Shown here in pieces: positions 44,816 to 54,194 of a DNA stretch of 64,000 bases. The stretch's first letter is position 1. Each line of letters begins with the position of its first letter. Origin of the DNA: a virus. Position numbers and translations under genes: made by a program. A model generated the notes under the pieces. That model ran no database searches. It was not told where the DNA came from and worked only from the letters and a program-made list of their open reading frames with translations. The stretch is from positions 1 to 64,000 of the IMG/VR virus record IMGVR_UViG_3300027788_000009. The stretch is one strand, 5' to 3'.

Positions 44816-45676
44816 ATGGATAACGGAATTGTAATATTTGCGCATAATAATCGACAGATGGATTATGCTAAAATGGCAGTAGTAGCGGGTGGCCTTGCTA
44901 AAAAACATCTCGGCTATCCGGTATCATTAGTAACTGATGACTCTACAGTTGACTATATGAAAACATCTGAGACTTATAAAAACGCTAACAACGTGTTTGA
45001 CAGCATTATTTTAGTTGATCGTCCGCCCCAATTACAGCAAAGAACTTTCCATGATGGCAAAGAGTTTGAAGTAGCACCTTTTAATAACTCTAATAGGCCT
45101 AATGTTTGGGATATTACTCCTTATGAAAGAACACTTATGATTGATTGTGATTATTTAGTGTTCTCAGATACGTTAAACAACTATTGGGATGTTGATCAAG
45201 ATATACTTATATCACACAAGTATAACGATATCATTGGACAAAGCAGAACAGGCTACCACGATACATACGTTTCGGATACTGGCGTTAAGTTATTATGGGC
45301 AACTACTGTAATGTTTACAAAAAACGATCAAACTAAAATATTTTTTAGACTAGTACAGTATATTAAAGACAATTACAAGTTTTTTGCAGACACATATAGG
45401 TTTGATTCTAGAATGTATAGGAATGATATCAGTTTTGCAATTGCTAATCATATTTTAAATGGTTTCCAAGACCAAGAAGAATACACATTACCACCAGTAT
45501 TCTCAACTGTAGACAAAGACATACTAGTTGATGTTAAGAATTCTACTTTACAATTTTTAAGTTCACCTACATTAGGTGAAAACTACTTAGCAGTATCATC
45601 AAAAGGCAACGATATTCATATTATGAATAAGAAAAGTCTAGAACGTAATGTTGATAAACTAATGGAGTTGATATGA
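44816..45676 (+). CDS. glycosyltransferase-like protein, GT-A fold (DxD)
   Basis: A 286-residue protein. The plan matches nucleotide-sugar transferases of GT8/glycogenin type: an N-terminal strand and helix (IVIFAHNNRQMDYAKMAVVAGGLAKKHL), VSLVTDD, and MIDCDYLVF, where D110-C-D112 would bind the metal and sugar nucleotide. The ATG at 44816 is chosen over a TTG 12 bases upstream. The gene is a distant paralogue of the next one. A coupled ATGA overlap links them. Confidence 0.7.
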   Translation: MDNGIVIFAHNNRQMDYAKMAVVAGGLAKKHLGYPVSLVTDDSTVDYMKTSETYKNANNVFDSIILVDRPPQLQQRTFHDGKEFEVAPFNNSNRPNVWDITPYERTLMIDCDYLVFSDTLNNYWDVDQDILISHKYNDIIGQSRTGYHDTYVSDTGVKLLWATTVMFTKNDQTKIFFRLVQYIKDNYKFFADTYRFDSRMYRNDISFAIANHILNGFQDQEEYTLPPVFSTVDKDILVDVKNSTLQFLSSPTLGENYLAVSSKGNDIHIMNKKSLERNVDKLMELI

Positions 45677-46512
45677 ACTTTGGATATTTAATTGTTGTTG
45701 CTACATCAGCAGAACATAACTATGCACAACTAGCATATGCACTTGCATTAAGTATTAAAAATACGCAAAAGCCTGGCTATGACAAAGTTGCCTTAGTGAT
45801 TGATGATAAAAGCCAAATTGAAAACTTTAATTCGCCTTGGGTATTTGATGAAATTATCGAGTGGGATAAAAAAGGACACTGGGACGGCCGATCATATATG
45901 GACGAATTAAGTCCTTGGGAACACACAGTGTGTTTAGATGCAGATATGCTATTTTTTAGAGATTATAGCCATTGGATTGACTATTTTATTAAGAATTCTG
46001 AATTATATATTGCTAACACTGCGTATACTTACAGGGGAGAACTAGTAACTAGTGACATATATAGAAGAACATTTACTAAAAATTCTCTTCCAAACTTGTA
46101 TTCTTTCTTTACATTCTTTAAAAAAGATAGTATACTAGCAGCAGAGTTCTTTATGCTGCAACGTTCAATAATGGATAATCCAAACGAATATATAAACATG
46201 TTTTTAAAAGAACATACTCCTAAAGTTATAGGAACAGACGAAGCGTTTTCTATTGCTGCAAAGATTTTAGATATTACAGACGAAATTGCGTACCCTATGC
46301 AGTTTCCAAGAGTAGTACATCTAAAAGGCGGAGTACAAAATTGGCCATGGCCGGCAAACAAAGCAACAGATCATGTGGGATATTATTTAAATGACAAGGG
46401 TAAACTTAAAATAGGAAGTTATCAGCAAAACGATATTGTACATTATGTTGAAAAAGACAAGGTTACATTAGAAACAATTAATGTATTAGAGGAGTTAGTA
46501 TGGAAGAGTTAG
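45673..46512 (+). CDS. glycosyltransferase-like protein, GT-A fold (DxD)
   Basis: A 279-residue protein. YLIVVATSAEHNYAQLAYALALSIK, KVALVIDD, then VCLDADMLFF with D89-A-D91 follow the GT8-like order. A late HLKGGVQNWPW motif (about 215-225) may contact the acceptor. It is related to the preceding gene along its whole length. It overlaps the next gene by 13 bases. Confidence 0.7.
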   Translation: MNFGYLIVVATSAEHNYAQLAYALALSIKNTQKPGYDKVALVIDDKSQIENFNSPWVFDEIIEWDKKGHWDGRSYMDELSPWEHTVCLDADMLFFRDYSHWIDYFIKNSELYIANTAYTYRGELVTSDIYRRTFTKNSLPNLYSFFTFFKKDSILAAEFFMLQRSIMDNPNEYINMFLKEHTPKVIGTDEAFSIAAKILDITDEIAYPMQFPRVVHLKGGVQNWPWPANKATDHVGYYLNDKGKLKIGSYQQNDIVHYVEKDKVTLETINVLEELVWKS

Positions 46513-47144
46513 AAGAATTTATGCCGGACTTTGACGAATGGCTTAAAAACTATGTAGAACCAGAAAGAAAATTTGGTGCAGCATTTGAACCTGATACAGG
46601 ACAGTTAGTTTGTGTAGGACCGTTTGTAGCAGTACAATTAGAGTACGAACACATTACAGAAATTGATGAAGATATTGCTGTTAAAATTATTGATGGCGAA
46701 ATTAAAATTTCAAATTGTTTCTTTGACACTAACGAAGGAAAGTTTGAGATTACTGAAGAAAAAGTTCTTAATAAAATTGATGACGTATTACATAGAATTG
46801 TTGACAAGCGTTGGACAGACGATTGTAAACCCGATATCTATCTTACATATAATAAAGACGCAAAAACTCTTAAGGTAGAGCTTAGTGAAGAATTTAATGG
46901 AACTAAAGTACTAGATAATGAATGGCAGCCAGCTGGAAAACGTAAAATGTTTTGGTCTGGAGAAACTATTTTATCTTTTACAGTCGCTGACTATAATGAT
47001 CCTCATTTTCCACAACAAATGTTTGATGTTAAACTTGAAGACCTAAATGAAAAATTTGTTGTAATTAACGATGTTGATATTACAGGAAAGTTTAGTATCT
47101 TTACTAGAAGATTATTTAAGAACTATGTGCTAGAGGAGATTTAA
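46500..47144 (+). CDS. protein of unknown function in the glycan cassette
   Basis: A 214-residue acidic protein with a GAGGAG site before ATG 46500. The first half has alternating charged beta segments; the second half (LTYNKDAKTLKVEL, KRKMFWSGETILSFTVADYNDPHFPQQMF) looks beta-rich. No catalytic, membrane or metal motif is visible. It lies inside a run of overlapping transferase genes, so it may be an accessory or structural substrate of them. It ends at a TAA followed directly by the next ATG. Confidence 0.55.
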   Translation: MEELEEFMPDFDEWLKNYVEPERKFGAAFEPDTGQLVCVGPFVAVQLEYEHITEIDEDIAVKIIDGEIKISNCFFDTNEGKFEITEEKVLNKIDDVLHRIVDKRWTDDCKPDIYLTYNKDAKTLKVELSEEFNGTKVLDNEWQPAGKRKMFWSGETILSFTVADYNDPHFPQQMFDVKLEDLNEKFVVINDVDITGKFSIFTRRLFKNYVLEEI

Positions 47145-48050
47145 ATGCGAGTAGTCGAGTTTGACATATTCTTTTTAAGCTACGATGAACCGTTTGCTGA
47201 TTTACACTATGCAGATTTATGTAATAAAGTTCCGTGGGCAAAGCGTGTACATGGTGTAAAAGGTAGCGATGCAGCACACAAAGCAGCAGCAAAACAAAGC
47301 GAAACTGATTGGTTTATAACTGTTGATGCTGATAATATTATATATCCTGAATTTTTAAATCTTGATCTTGATATGTCAAATGCAGAAATTCAAGTATATA
47401 GTTGGTGTGGAAAAAACACAATTAACGGATTAAGATACGGCAATGGTGGATTAAAACTTTGGAATACTGAGCATGTTTTAAATATGAAAACACATGAACA
47501 TGCAGATAGCGAACGTGCCCAAGTAGATTTTTGTTGGGAGACCGGCTATCGTAATTTTCCAGTTACATACAGTGATACAAAGATTAATAGTAATCCCTAT
47601 CATGCTTGGCGTGCAGGGTTTCGAGAAGGTGTCAAGATGACATTGTTTGATGGATTAAAAGTTCCTCCTATGGAAATTAAAGATAGGATATGGTGGCATA
47701 ATATTCACAGACTTAGAATGTGGTCAACTGTAGGTTCGCATTGTGAAAACGGGTTAATGGCAATACTTGGTGCAAGACAAGGTACACATATGACTAACTG
47801 TACAGATTGGGATCATATTGAAGTTAGAGACTTTGAACTGTTAGGTGATATCTATAAAGAAAAAGCAGAATGCTATGCTCAAGATAATGAAGCCTGTATA
47901 CAAGAAATAAAACGATTAGGTAATGAAATTAAAGTTAACTTAGGACTCGATTGGGTTTGGCTAGAACCAGACACAAGTAAGTATATGCTTGAACTATATG
48001 ACGAGTCATTAAATTTAGGACAAACGTACTACAGTAAAAAATATGTATGA
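47145..48050 (+). CDS. glycosyltransferase-like protein with HGVKG/DxD motifs
   Basis: A 301-residue protein: FDIFFLSYDEPFADLHYADL, then KRVHGVKGSDAAHKAAAK, then ITVDADNIIYP with D61-A-D63. This is the order of a GT-A core. It shares this core with the C-terminal third of the next gene, so they are paralogues. After the core come YGNGGLKLW and HAWRAGFREGVKM, which also recur there. It overlaps the next gene by eight bases. Confidence 0.65.
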   Translation: MRVVEFDIFFLSYDEPFADLHYADLCNKVPWAKRVHGVKGSDAAHKAAAKQSETDWFITVDADNIIYPEFLNLDLDMSNAEIQVYSWCGKNTINGLRYGNGGLKLWNTEHVLNMKTHEHADSERAQVDFCWETGYRNFPVTYSDTKINSNPYHAWRAGFREGVKMTLFDGLKVPPMEIKDRIWWHNIHRLRMWSTVGSHCENGLMAILGARQGTHMTNCTDWDHIEVRDFELLGDIYKEKAECYAQDNEACIQEIKRLGNEIKVNLGLDWVWLEPDTSKYMLELYDESLNLGQTYYSKKYV

Positions 48051-49677
48051 TATCTTTTTTGTTAGTCTTGGAAAAATAAATGATAGTGCTTGGAGTAAAT
48101 TCAAAGCACGATTTCCTAACGCACAAAAAATAGATAACTGTGATAGCTTTTCAGTAGTAAACAATAAGTCGTTAACAAAAAACTTTTGGGTAGTTTGGGA
48201 TTATTTAGAAGTTGCAGATAGTTTTGATCTAACATACAGAGTTACTGAATGGGATAACCAATACATTCATATTTTTAAAAACGGTATGCATTATGACGGA
48301 ATTTGTTTGTTTCCAAAAAATACAGACATCTCTCGCAACGAATGGAAATACAGATTTTTTACTAACAAAAAAGAAATAGATGTTGTTGCAAGTACACCTG
48401 TTGATTATAATATAGTAGCATGTAGTACGTATGAAGAGTTATTAGAAGGCCAGAAAAATAGCACATCAGATTATATATGGGCAGTTCCGTCTGATGTAAA
48501 TGTTTTAAATTTTCCTACGTATCAAGTACCAACATGGGAAAAAGATACTGTACATATTTTTAAAAACGCAACGACCTATGACGGTGTGTTTATTTGTCAT
48601 AAAAATAATGTAGTATCAAAAAGAGAGTTTGAGCATAGGTTTTTTATTAACAAAAAAGAAATAGATATTATTGTAAGTAATCCTACTCCGTTTGAAATGT
48701 ATCAATTAGAGTCATATCAAGATTATGTAAATGCATTATCTTCTTGCAAACTTGATATGTTTTGGGGTGTGTACACTAATCTAAATGTTAATTTTAATTT
48801 TGATTATTACATTCCTAAATATGATAGCTATCATAGAAAACTTACACACGTATTTCTAAATGGAATTCACTATGACGGTGTTGTACTATTTTCAAAAGAG
48901 CGTCCAGTTACAGAGCGTGAATTTAATTCTAGATTCTATACAAACAAAAAAGATGTAAATGTTATTTCAAGTACTCCAGAGTTGTTTGACATTGTTTTTA
49001 TTAGTTACCAAGAACCTAATGCAGAAAAAACGTTTGCACAACTGCAAGATCATATTAGATCAGTTAACCCTAAGCTAAAATTAAAACGTGTACATGGTGT
49101 AAAAGGAATTCATCAAGCACACATTGCAGCAGCAAGGTTATGTAGTACAAATATGTTTTGGGTAGTAGATGGTGATTCTCAAATAGTATCTAATTTTAAA
49201 TTTGATTACACAGTTCCGTATTGGGATCAAGATATGGTACATGTATGGAGAAGTAAAAATCCTGTTAACGACTTAGAATATGGTTATGGCGGCACAAAGT
49301 TATTACCAACTCAAGCAGTACTAGATATAACTGATACAACTACAGATATGACCACAAGCCTTTCTTCCAAGTTTAAACCAATGCCAGAAGTAAGTAACGT
49401 TAGTGTATTCAATACAGATCCTTATAGTACATGGAAAAGTGCATTTAGAGAATGTTGTAAATTAGCTAGTAGAGCCATTAACAGACAAGAACATTCTGAA
49501 ACAGATGACCGCTTAGATGTTTGGACAACTGAAGGATACGAAAGACCATTTGGTAAGTTTGCAGTAGAAGGAGCAATTGCAGGCCGAAAGTACGGAATTG
49601 AAAATAGTAATAAGCCAGACAATTTACGTAAAATAAATGATTTTAATTGGCTACAGGAACAATTTGATGCAAGATAA
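48043..49677 (+). CDS. three-repeat protein fused to a glycosyltransferase-like core
   Basis: A 544-residue protein. Three copies of a roughly 97-residue module are followed by a transferase core. Each copy carries xHIFKNxxxYDGxxxxxK, a charged stretch with RFFxNKKEIDxxxSxP and an aromatic ending; they begin near residues 74, 170 and 268. The C-terminal part (about 310-544) repeats the core of the preceding gene: FDIVFISYQEPNAEKTFAQL, KRVHGVKGIHQAH, WVVDGDSQ with DGD near 375-377, YGYGGTKLL and STWKSAFRECCKL. The N-terminal YDIFFVSLGK resembles the start of the core, so the protein may be made of degraded repeats of one fold. Confidence 0.65.
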   Translation: MYDIFFVSLGKINDSAWSKFKARFPNAQKIDNCDSFSVVNNKSLTKNFWVVWDYLEVADSFDLTYRVTEWDNQYIHIFKNGMHYDGICLFPKNTDISRNEWKYRFFTNKKEIDVVASTPVDYNIVACSTYEELLEGQKNSTSDYIWAVPSDVNVLNFPTYQVPTWEKDTVHIFKNATTYDGVFICHKNNVVSKREFEHRFFINKKEIDIIVSNPTPFEMYQLESYQDYVNALSSCKLDMFWGVYTNLNVNFNFDYYIPKYDSYHRKLTHVFLNGIHYDGVVLFSKERPVTEREFNSRFYTNKKDVNVISSTPELFDIVFISYQEPNAEKTFAQLQDHIRSVNPKLKLKRVHGVKGIHQAHIAAARLCSTNMFWVVDGDSQIVSNFKFDYTVPYWDQDMVHVWRSKNPVNDLEYGYGGTKLLPTQAVLDITDTTTDMTTSLSSKFKPMPEVSNVSVFNTDPYSTWKSAFRECCKLASRAINRQEHSETDDRLDVWTTEGYERPFGKFAVEGAIAGRKYGIENSNKPDNLRKINDFNWLQEQFDAR

Positions 49678-51034
49678 AGATAGAATAGAACAGTTTATAC
49701 CTATTATGGACGCATTAAGTCCTACGTTTTGTATGGCTAAATGGCACCACACAACTATATATTTAGGCACAGGTGAAACACACAGTTGTTATCATCCTGC
49801 TCCCCACAAGATCCCATTAGAAGAATTAAAAGATAATCCTAGTGCATTACATAATACAAAACAAAAGAAATCCGAACGTCAAGCAATGATGAACGGTGAA
49901 AAGCCAAGTGGTTGTCAATACTGCTGGAATGTTGAATGTATGGGCAAAGACTATATTAGTGACCGTAAAGAACGTAATGCAAGTATCTATACACCAGAAC
50001 GTTTTGATGCTATTAAAGAAGATCCTATGGCAAACGTTAATCCGCAATATGTAGAAGTTAGTTTTGGTAATGAGTGTAATTTTAAATGCGGTTATTGCCA
50101 TCCTAAGCATAGTAGTGCATATTATAAAGAGATTGAACAAAATGGTCCTTACAGTATGGTTAAGAATCATAGGAATGATATTGATTGGTTTGAAATACAT
50201 AAAGACGAAGAAACCAATCCTTATGTAAAAGCATGGTGGGAATGGTGGCCTGAACTACGTAAGACATTAACTATTTTGCGTATTACTGGAGGCGAGCCTT
50301 TACTACAGCAAAGCACATGGCGTATGTTTGACGAGTTAGAAAAGAACCCATGTCCTAATTTAGAACTTAATATTAACACTAACTTAGGTGTTAAGCCAAT
50401 TCTTATTGAACGTTTTACTGATAAAGTAAACAGTCTAGTAAGCAAAGGCTGTATTAAAGACTTTAAAATATTTACAAGTATGGACACTTGGGGTAAACAA
50501 GCAGAGTATATTAGAACAGGACTAGACTTGGAGTTATGGGAAAAGAACCTAGATACCTACATGACTAAGACCAATATGCCATTAACATTTATGATTACAT
50601 TTAACATACTAACAGTAACTAATTTTAGTAAACTGTTAGAAAAGATTCTAGAATGGCGTGTAAAGTATAACAGTGATGATCAAACTAAATGGCAGCGTAT
50701 TAGATTCGACTCACCATATTTAAAAGAGCCGTTGCAGTACGACATGAATATTTTGCCTAAAGACAAATTTATGCCTTACATGAAACAGCACTTACAGTAT
50801 ATTGTTGATCACCAAGATGATAAAGATAGACACAAGTTTAGTGAATTAGAATATGAAAAATTCCGTCGTGTTGTTGACTATATGGAAAGTACACATTATA
50901 CTGTTGAAAAATTGACAGAAGGCCGCAGAGATTTTTATCAATGGTTTACTGAATACGATCGTAGACGTAATGTAAACTTTGTAGAAACATTCCCGGAGTT
51001 AGAGGAGTTTTACTTTGACTGCGCCGGCGTCTAA
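49667..51034 (+). CDS. radical SAM protein with N-terminal twitch/SPASM-like domain
   Basis: A 455-residue protein. The radical SAM cluster motif CNFKCGYC gives C137, C141 and C144, and GGEP lies about 60 residues later (RITGGEPLLQ). An N-terminal cysteine set (C22, C41, C83, C86, C91) could hold an auxiliary iron-sulfur cluster, as in twitch-first radical SAM proteins. The best start is ATG 49667, overlapping the previous stop by 11 bases with AGGAAC before it; an upstream TTG at 49637 is less likely. It and the next gene form a pair. Substrate unknown; relatives modify peptides or sugars. Confidence 0.88.
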   Translation: MQDKDRIEQFIPIMDALSPTFCMAKWHHTTIYLGTGETHSCYHPAPHKIPLEELKDNPSALHNTKQKKSERQAMMNGEKPSGCQYCWNVECMGKDYISDRKERNASIYTPERFDAIKEDPMANVNPQYVEVSFGNECNFKCGYCHPKHSSAYYKEIEQNGPYSMVKNHRNDIDWFEIHKDEETNPYVKAWWEWWPELRKTLTILRITGGEPLLQQSTWRMFDELEKNPCPNLELNINTNLGVKPILIERFTDKVNSLVSKGCIKDFKIFTSMDTWGKQAEYIRTGLDLELWEKNLDTYMTKTNMPLTFMITFNILTVTNFSKLLEKILEWRVKYNSDDQTKWQRIRFDSPYLKEPLQYDMNILPKDKFMPYMKQHLQYIVDHQDDKDRHKFSELEYEKFRRVVDYMESTHYTVEKLTEGRRDFYQWFTEYDRRRNVNFVETFPELEEFYFDCAGV

Positions 51035-52193
51035 AACATTTTGCATATTGCCTTGGGTACATGTGTATGCCAACCCTGATGGTAACGTGTTACCTTGCTG
51101 TGTAGGCGATTATCGATTGCCGATGGGCAATATTCAAAACTCTACATTAGAACAAACGTTTAATAACGATAAGTTTAAGACTATGCGTAAGAACATGCTG
51201 CAAGGAAAAAGTTGCAAAGAGTGTTTGGCATGTTATCGTGACGAAGCTGACAACAATGATAGTTTTAGAAAATCATCAAATTTACAATTTGAAAAATATA
51301 TTCCTAATGCACTAACCAACACAAATGATGACGGATCACTTGATGATTATAAATTAAGGTATTTAGACATTAGATGGAGTAACATCTGTAATTACAAATG
51401 TCGTTCATGCAGCGGCACATATTCATCTAGTTGGGCAAAAGAAGAAGGTAAGAAAAATGTGTTTACCTTTGCAGGCGGAACTTCTAATGACAATCTATAC
51501 AATCAGTTTTTGCCACACTTTGATACTATAGAAGAATTTTATTTTGCAGGTGGCGAACCGTTACTAACAGATAAACATTATGACATTTTAGAATATCTTA
51601 TTAAGCATAACAGAACTGATGTAAAGCTACGTTACAACACTAATGTTTCTGTATTAAAGTATAAAAATAAAAATATATTAGATTTGTGGAAACAGTTTAG
51701 TAATGTTTATATTGGCGCAAGTTTAGATCATTACGGTAGTCGTGCTGAATATATTAGAAACGGTACTGATTGGAAAAATGTAGAAACTAATATGAGAAAG
51801 ATACGTACTGAAACTCCACATATTAGTTTACAAACTAACACTGTAGTATCGTTGTTTAATGTTTCTACACTACCAGAATTTATGCATTACCTTGTTGATA
51901 ACGAGCTTGTTAATGATAATTATGATCCGCTCTTTTATAATATTTTAAATCCTGACTTTTATAGCTTTGATGTATTACCAGAAGAATTTAAAAAACAAAC
52001 TGTAGAAAAATTATTAGAGTTTAACAACGAACAGAAAAATGTAAACTTGCAACCTGTAATTAACGGGTTAACATCTGCTACATACAAACCAAACCTTGTA
52101 AGTACGTTTTTACAAAAAACAGAACACTATGATATAATAAGAAATGAAAATTTTAATAAAACATTTCCAGAACTAGTAGGATTATTTCAATGA
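51015..52193 (+). CDS. radical SAM protein with N-terminal twitch domain (TTG start)
   Basis: A 392-residue protein. The N-terminal region has the FCILPWVHVYANPDGNVLPCC pattern, with C10, C28, C29, C67, C70 and C73, as in twitch-first radical SAM proteins. The catalytic motif is CNYKCRSC (C125, C129, C132), and FAGGEPLL follows near 178-184. The start is TTG 51015 with AGAGGAG eight bases upstream. No ATG lies before the conserved cysteine region, so the TTG is favoured. It overlaps the first radical SAM gene by 20 bases and the next gene by four. Confidence 0.88.
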   Translation: MTAPASKTFCILPWVHVYANPDGNVLPCCVGDYRLPMGNIQNSTLEQTFNNDKFKTMRKNMLQGKSCKECLACYRDEADNNDSFRKSSNLQFEKYIPNALTNTNDDGSLDDYKLRYLDIRWSNICNYKCRSCSGTYSSSWAKEEGKKNVFTFAGGTSNDNLYNQFLPHFDTIEEFYFAGGEPLLTDKHYDILEYLIKHNRTDVKLRYNTNVSVLKYKNKNILDLWKQFSNVYIGASLDHYGSRAEYIRNGTDWKNVETNMRKIRTETPHISLQTNTVVSLFNVSTLPEFMHYLVDNELVNDNYDPLFYNILNPDFYSFDVLPEEFKKQTVEKLLEFNNEQKNVNLQPVINGLTSATYKPNLVSTFLQKTEHYDIIRNENFNKTFPELVGLFQ

Positions 52194-53431
52194 TGCATTT
52201 TTACTTTGATACTCTTGACGAAGAAACTTCAAATTTAGATTATCTATCAACTACTCCTAAAACAGATTTTTACTTAACGTCTAACGGTACAGTTATTAAA
52301 CAGACTTTGCGTAAAATGAAAAGACCTGTTTCAGAATTAGTTAATTGCGAACACACCCCTGGCATATATTATATTGACGTTAATGGTGATCCTTGTTGGT
52401 GGACTGGGTTGTCAAGTGTGCATAACGGCCCAACTGATATTTTTACTAACTTACCTGAACATATAGTTGATTATGTTAAGAGAGGCAAACTTAGACTAGT
52501 AATAGGTGCTGATAAAGAAGGCGGTCCGTTTCAGCATAAAGCACTCGGTGACGGGTTTGCAGCAATTACTAAATCAGCAATTGCAAGGGGATTGCCGCCA
52601 CTGTCAGTCTATATTATGCAAGGTAGTCAGCTAGTAGTACAGCACTACGAAGAATGGTTAGAAACTAGTGGAAGTGTGAGAATGTTTGAAGTAGCATATT
52701 CTAATCACTTTTTAAAAATATTCTTAGACGGAAATTTACCTTATAAGCCTCTAATCCAAGCTGCTATGTATGTAGACAATGCTAAATCGTTTAACAGTCT
52801 TAATAGAGTGCATAGACCTCACAGAGCTGCACATGTAACAGACTTAGGAATTAAAGGCCTACTTGACGAAGGTATTGTAAGTTGCAACGAAGTAAAAGAA
52901 GGCGAGGATCTAAGAGCTGAAGAATTAATAGGCAAAGAAAACTACGCAAGACATCATGAGTTTACTCCTAGGTTTATAGACGGAGACTGGAGCACAAACA
53001 ATGCAGCAAACTCGTATAACGCAACAGTATATTCTGATACACTGTTAACAGTAGTAACTGAAACAATTTATTTTGATAATAGCGTATTTTTAACTGAAAA
53101 ATTATTCAAACCTATTACAATGGGACATCCGTTTATAGTTCTTGGATCTAGAGGAACACTTGCAGGATTGCGATCTTTAGGGTTTAGAACAGATTTTAAT
53201 TTGTTTAGTAAGCCCTATGATTTAATAGTTGACCCGATTGAGCGATTTCGTACTGTACAACAAAATTTAATTGAATGGATTGGTCTTAGTAAACAAACAA
53301 AAGTAAACAGATTGCTAAAAGCATTTCCTGCTGTTCAACACAACTTTACCCATGCAAGAATGAAAGACTTTTATACAGATGCTATTGTAGCTTGTACTGA
53401 TTCAGCGGAGAAATACTTTGAAAAACTTTAG
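52190..53431 (+). CDS. glycosyltransferase-like protein (GT10/exostosin-like C-terminal motif)
   Basis: A 413-residue protein. The N-terminal half is not recognised. Residues 215-370 contain a RVHRPHRAAHV motif, then VVTETIYFDNSVFLTEKLFKPITMGHPFIVLG and LRSLGFRT, the order of the donor-binding half of GT-B fucosyltransferase/exostosin-type enzymes (E-x7-EKxxxPxxxGxP). The same set recurs in 54194-55339. Coupled to the radical SAM gene by ATGA and overlapping the next gene by 14 bases. Confidence 0.65.
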   Translation: MMHFYFDTLDEETSNLDYLSTTPKTDFYLTSNGTVIKQTLRKMKRPVSELVNCEHTPGIYYIDVNGDPCWWTGLSSVHNGPTDIFTNLPEHIVDYVKRGKLRLVIGADKEGGPFQHKALGDGFAAITKSAIARGLPPLSVYIMQGSQLVVQHYEEWLETSGSVRMFEVAYSNHFLKIFLDGNLPYKPLIQAAMYVDNAKSFNSLNRVHRPHRAAHVTDLGIKGLLDEGIVSCNEVKEGEDLRAEELIGKENYARHHEFTPRFIDGDWSTNNAANSYNATVYSDTLLTVVTETIYFDNSVFLTEKLFKPITMGHPFIVLGSRGTLAGLRSLGFRTDFNLFSKPYDLIVDPIERFRTVQQNLIEWIGLSKQTKVNRLLKAFPAVQHNFTHARMKDFYTDAIVACTDSAEKYFEKL

Positions 53432-54194
53432 TGATTATAAACGTTGCTTTACATTTGGGTGTAGCATAACTAGATATAGATGGCCAACTTGGTCAGATAT
53501 AATTAAACAAGAAATTCCTTCTACTTATAATTTTGCACAAAGCGGCGCAGGCAATTTGTTTATTGCTAATAGTATAACTGAAGCAAATTTACGTTATGAA
53601 TTTAATAAAGATGATCTTGTAATTGTAATGTGGAGTTCAATATCAAGAGAAGATAGGTACCTTGACAATACTTGGATAACTCCTGGTAACATTACATCTC
53701 AAAATTTTTATAGTGCCGAGTGGGTTGACAAATGGTATGATGCTAGATTTTATTTACTACGAGATCTTGCATTAATTGAATCTACTAGACAAGCTATGAA
53801 AGCTATTAATACAAATTTTCATATGTGGACTATGACAAAATTACCTATAGTTCCTGCAGATCAATATAAGCAATCAAAGCCAGACACTGACATTCAAGAA
53901 CTATATAAACACACTATTGCTGATTTAAAGCCTAGTATAGTTGATACTATCTATCATGGCCAATGGCCAGTAACTCCAATTAAAGGACACGGAAAACATA
54001 GTCAGACTGCTGACTATCATCCTACACCTAAAGGACATGTAAAATACATAGAAAAAATGCTACCTACTCATCGTGTTACTTCTAACATGACAGAATATGC
54101 ACATCAATCTGAAATGAAAGTGCGTGAAGCAAAATCTTTTAAAGACTTAGAAACTTGGTGGAATGAACACAATAACAAGCAAAGTAGATTATAA
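53418..54194 (+). CDS. SGNH/GDSL-like hydrolase or acyl transferase (TTG start)
   Basis: A 258-residue protein. Block I is FGCSITRY with the serine nucleophile at S16, SGAGN (42-46) matches block II, and DYHPTPKGH (199-207) supplies the Asp and His of block V. The usual block III Asn is not obvious; MWSSISRED stands there. The start is TTG 53418 with GGAG seven bases upstream, because no ATG precedes the serine block. It overlaps the genes on both sides. In surface-glycan clusters such enzymes add or remove acetyl groups, which would suit this setting. Confidence 0.75.
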   Translation: MKNFSDYKRCFTFGCSITRYRWPTWSDIIKQEIPSTYNFAQSGAGNLFIANSITEANLRYEFNKDDLVIVMWSSISREDRYLDNTWITPGNITSQNFYSAEWVDKWYDARFYLLRDLALIESTRQAMKAINTNFHMWTMTKLPIVPADQYKQSKPDTDIQELYKHTIADLKPSIVDTIYHGQWPVTPIKGHGKHSQTADYHPTPKGHVKYIEKMLPTHRVTSNMTEYAHQSEMKVREAKSFKDLETWWNEHNNKQSRL

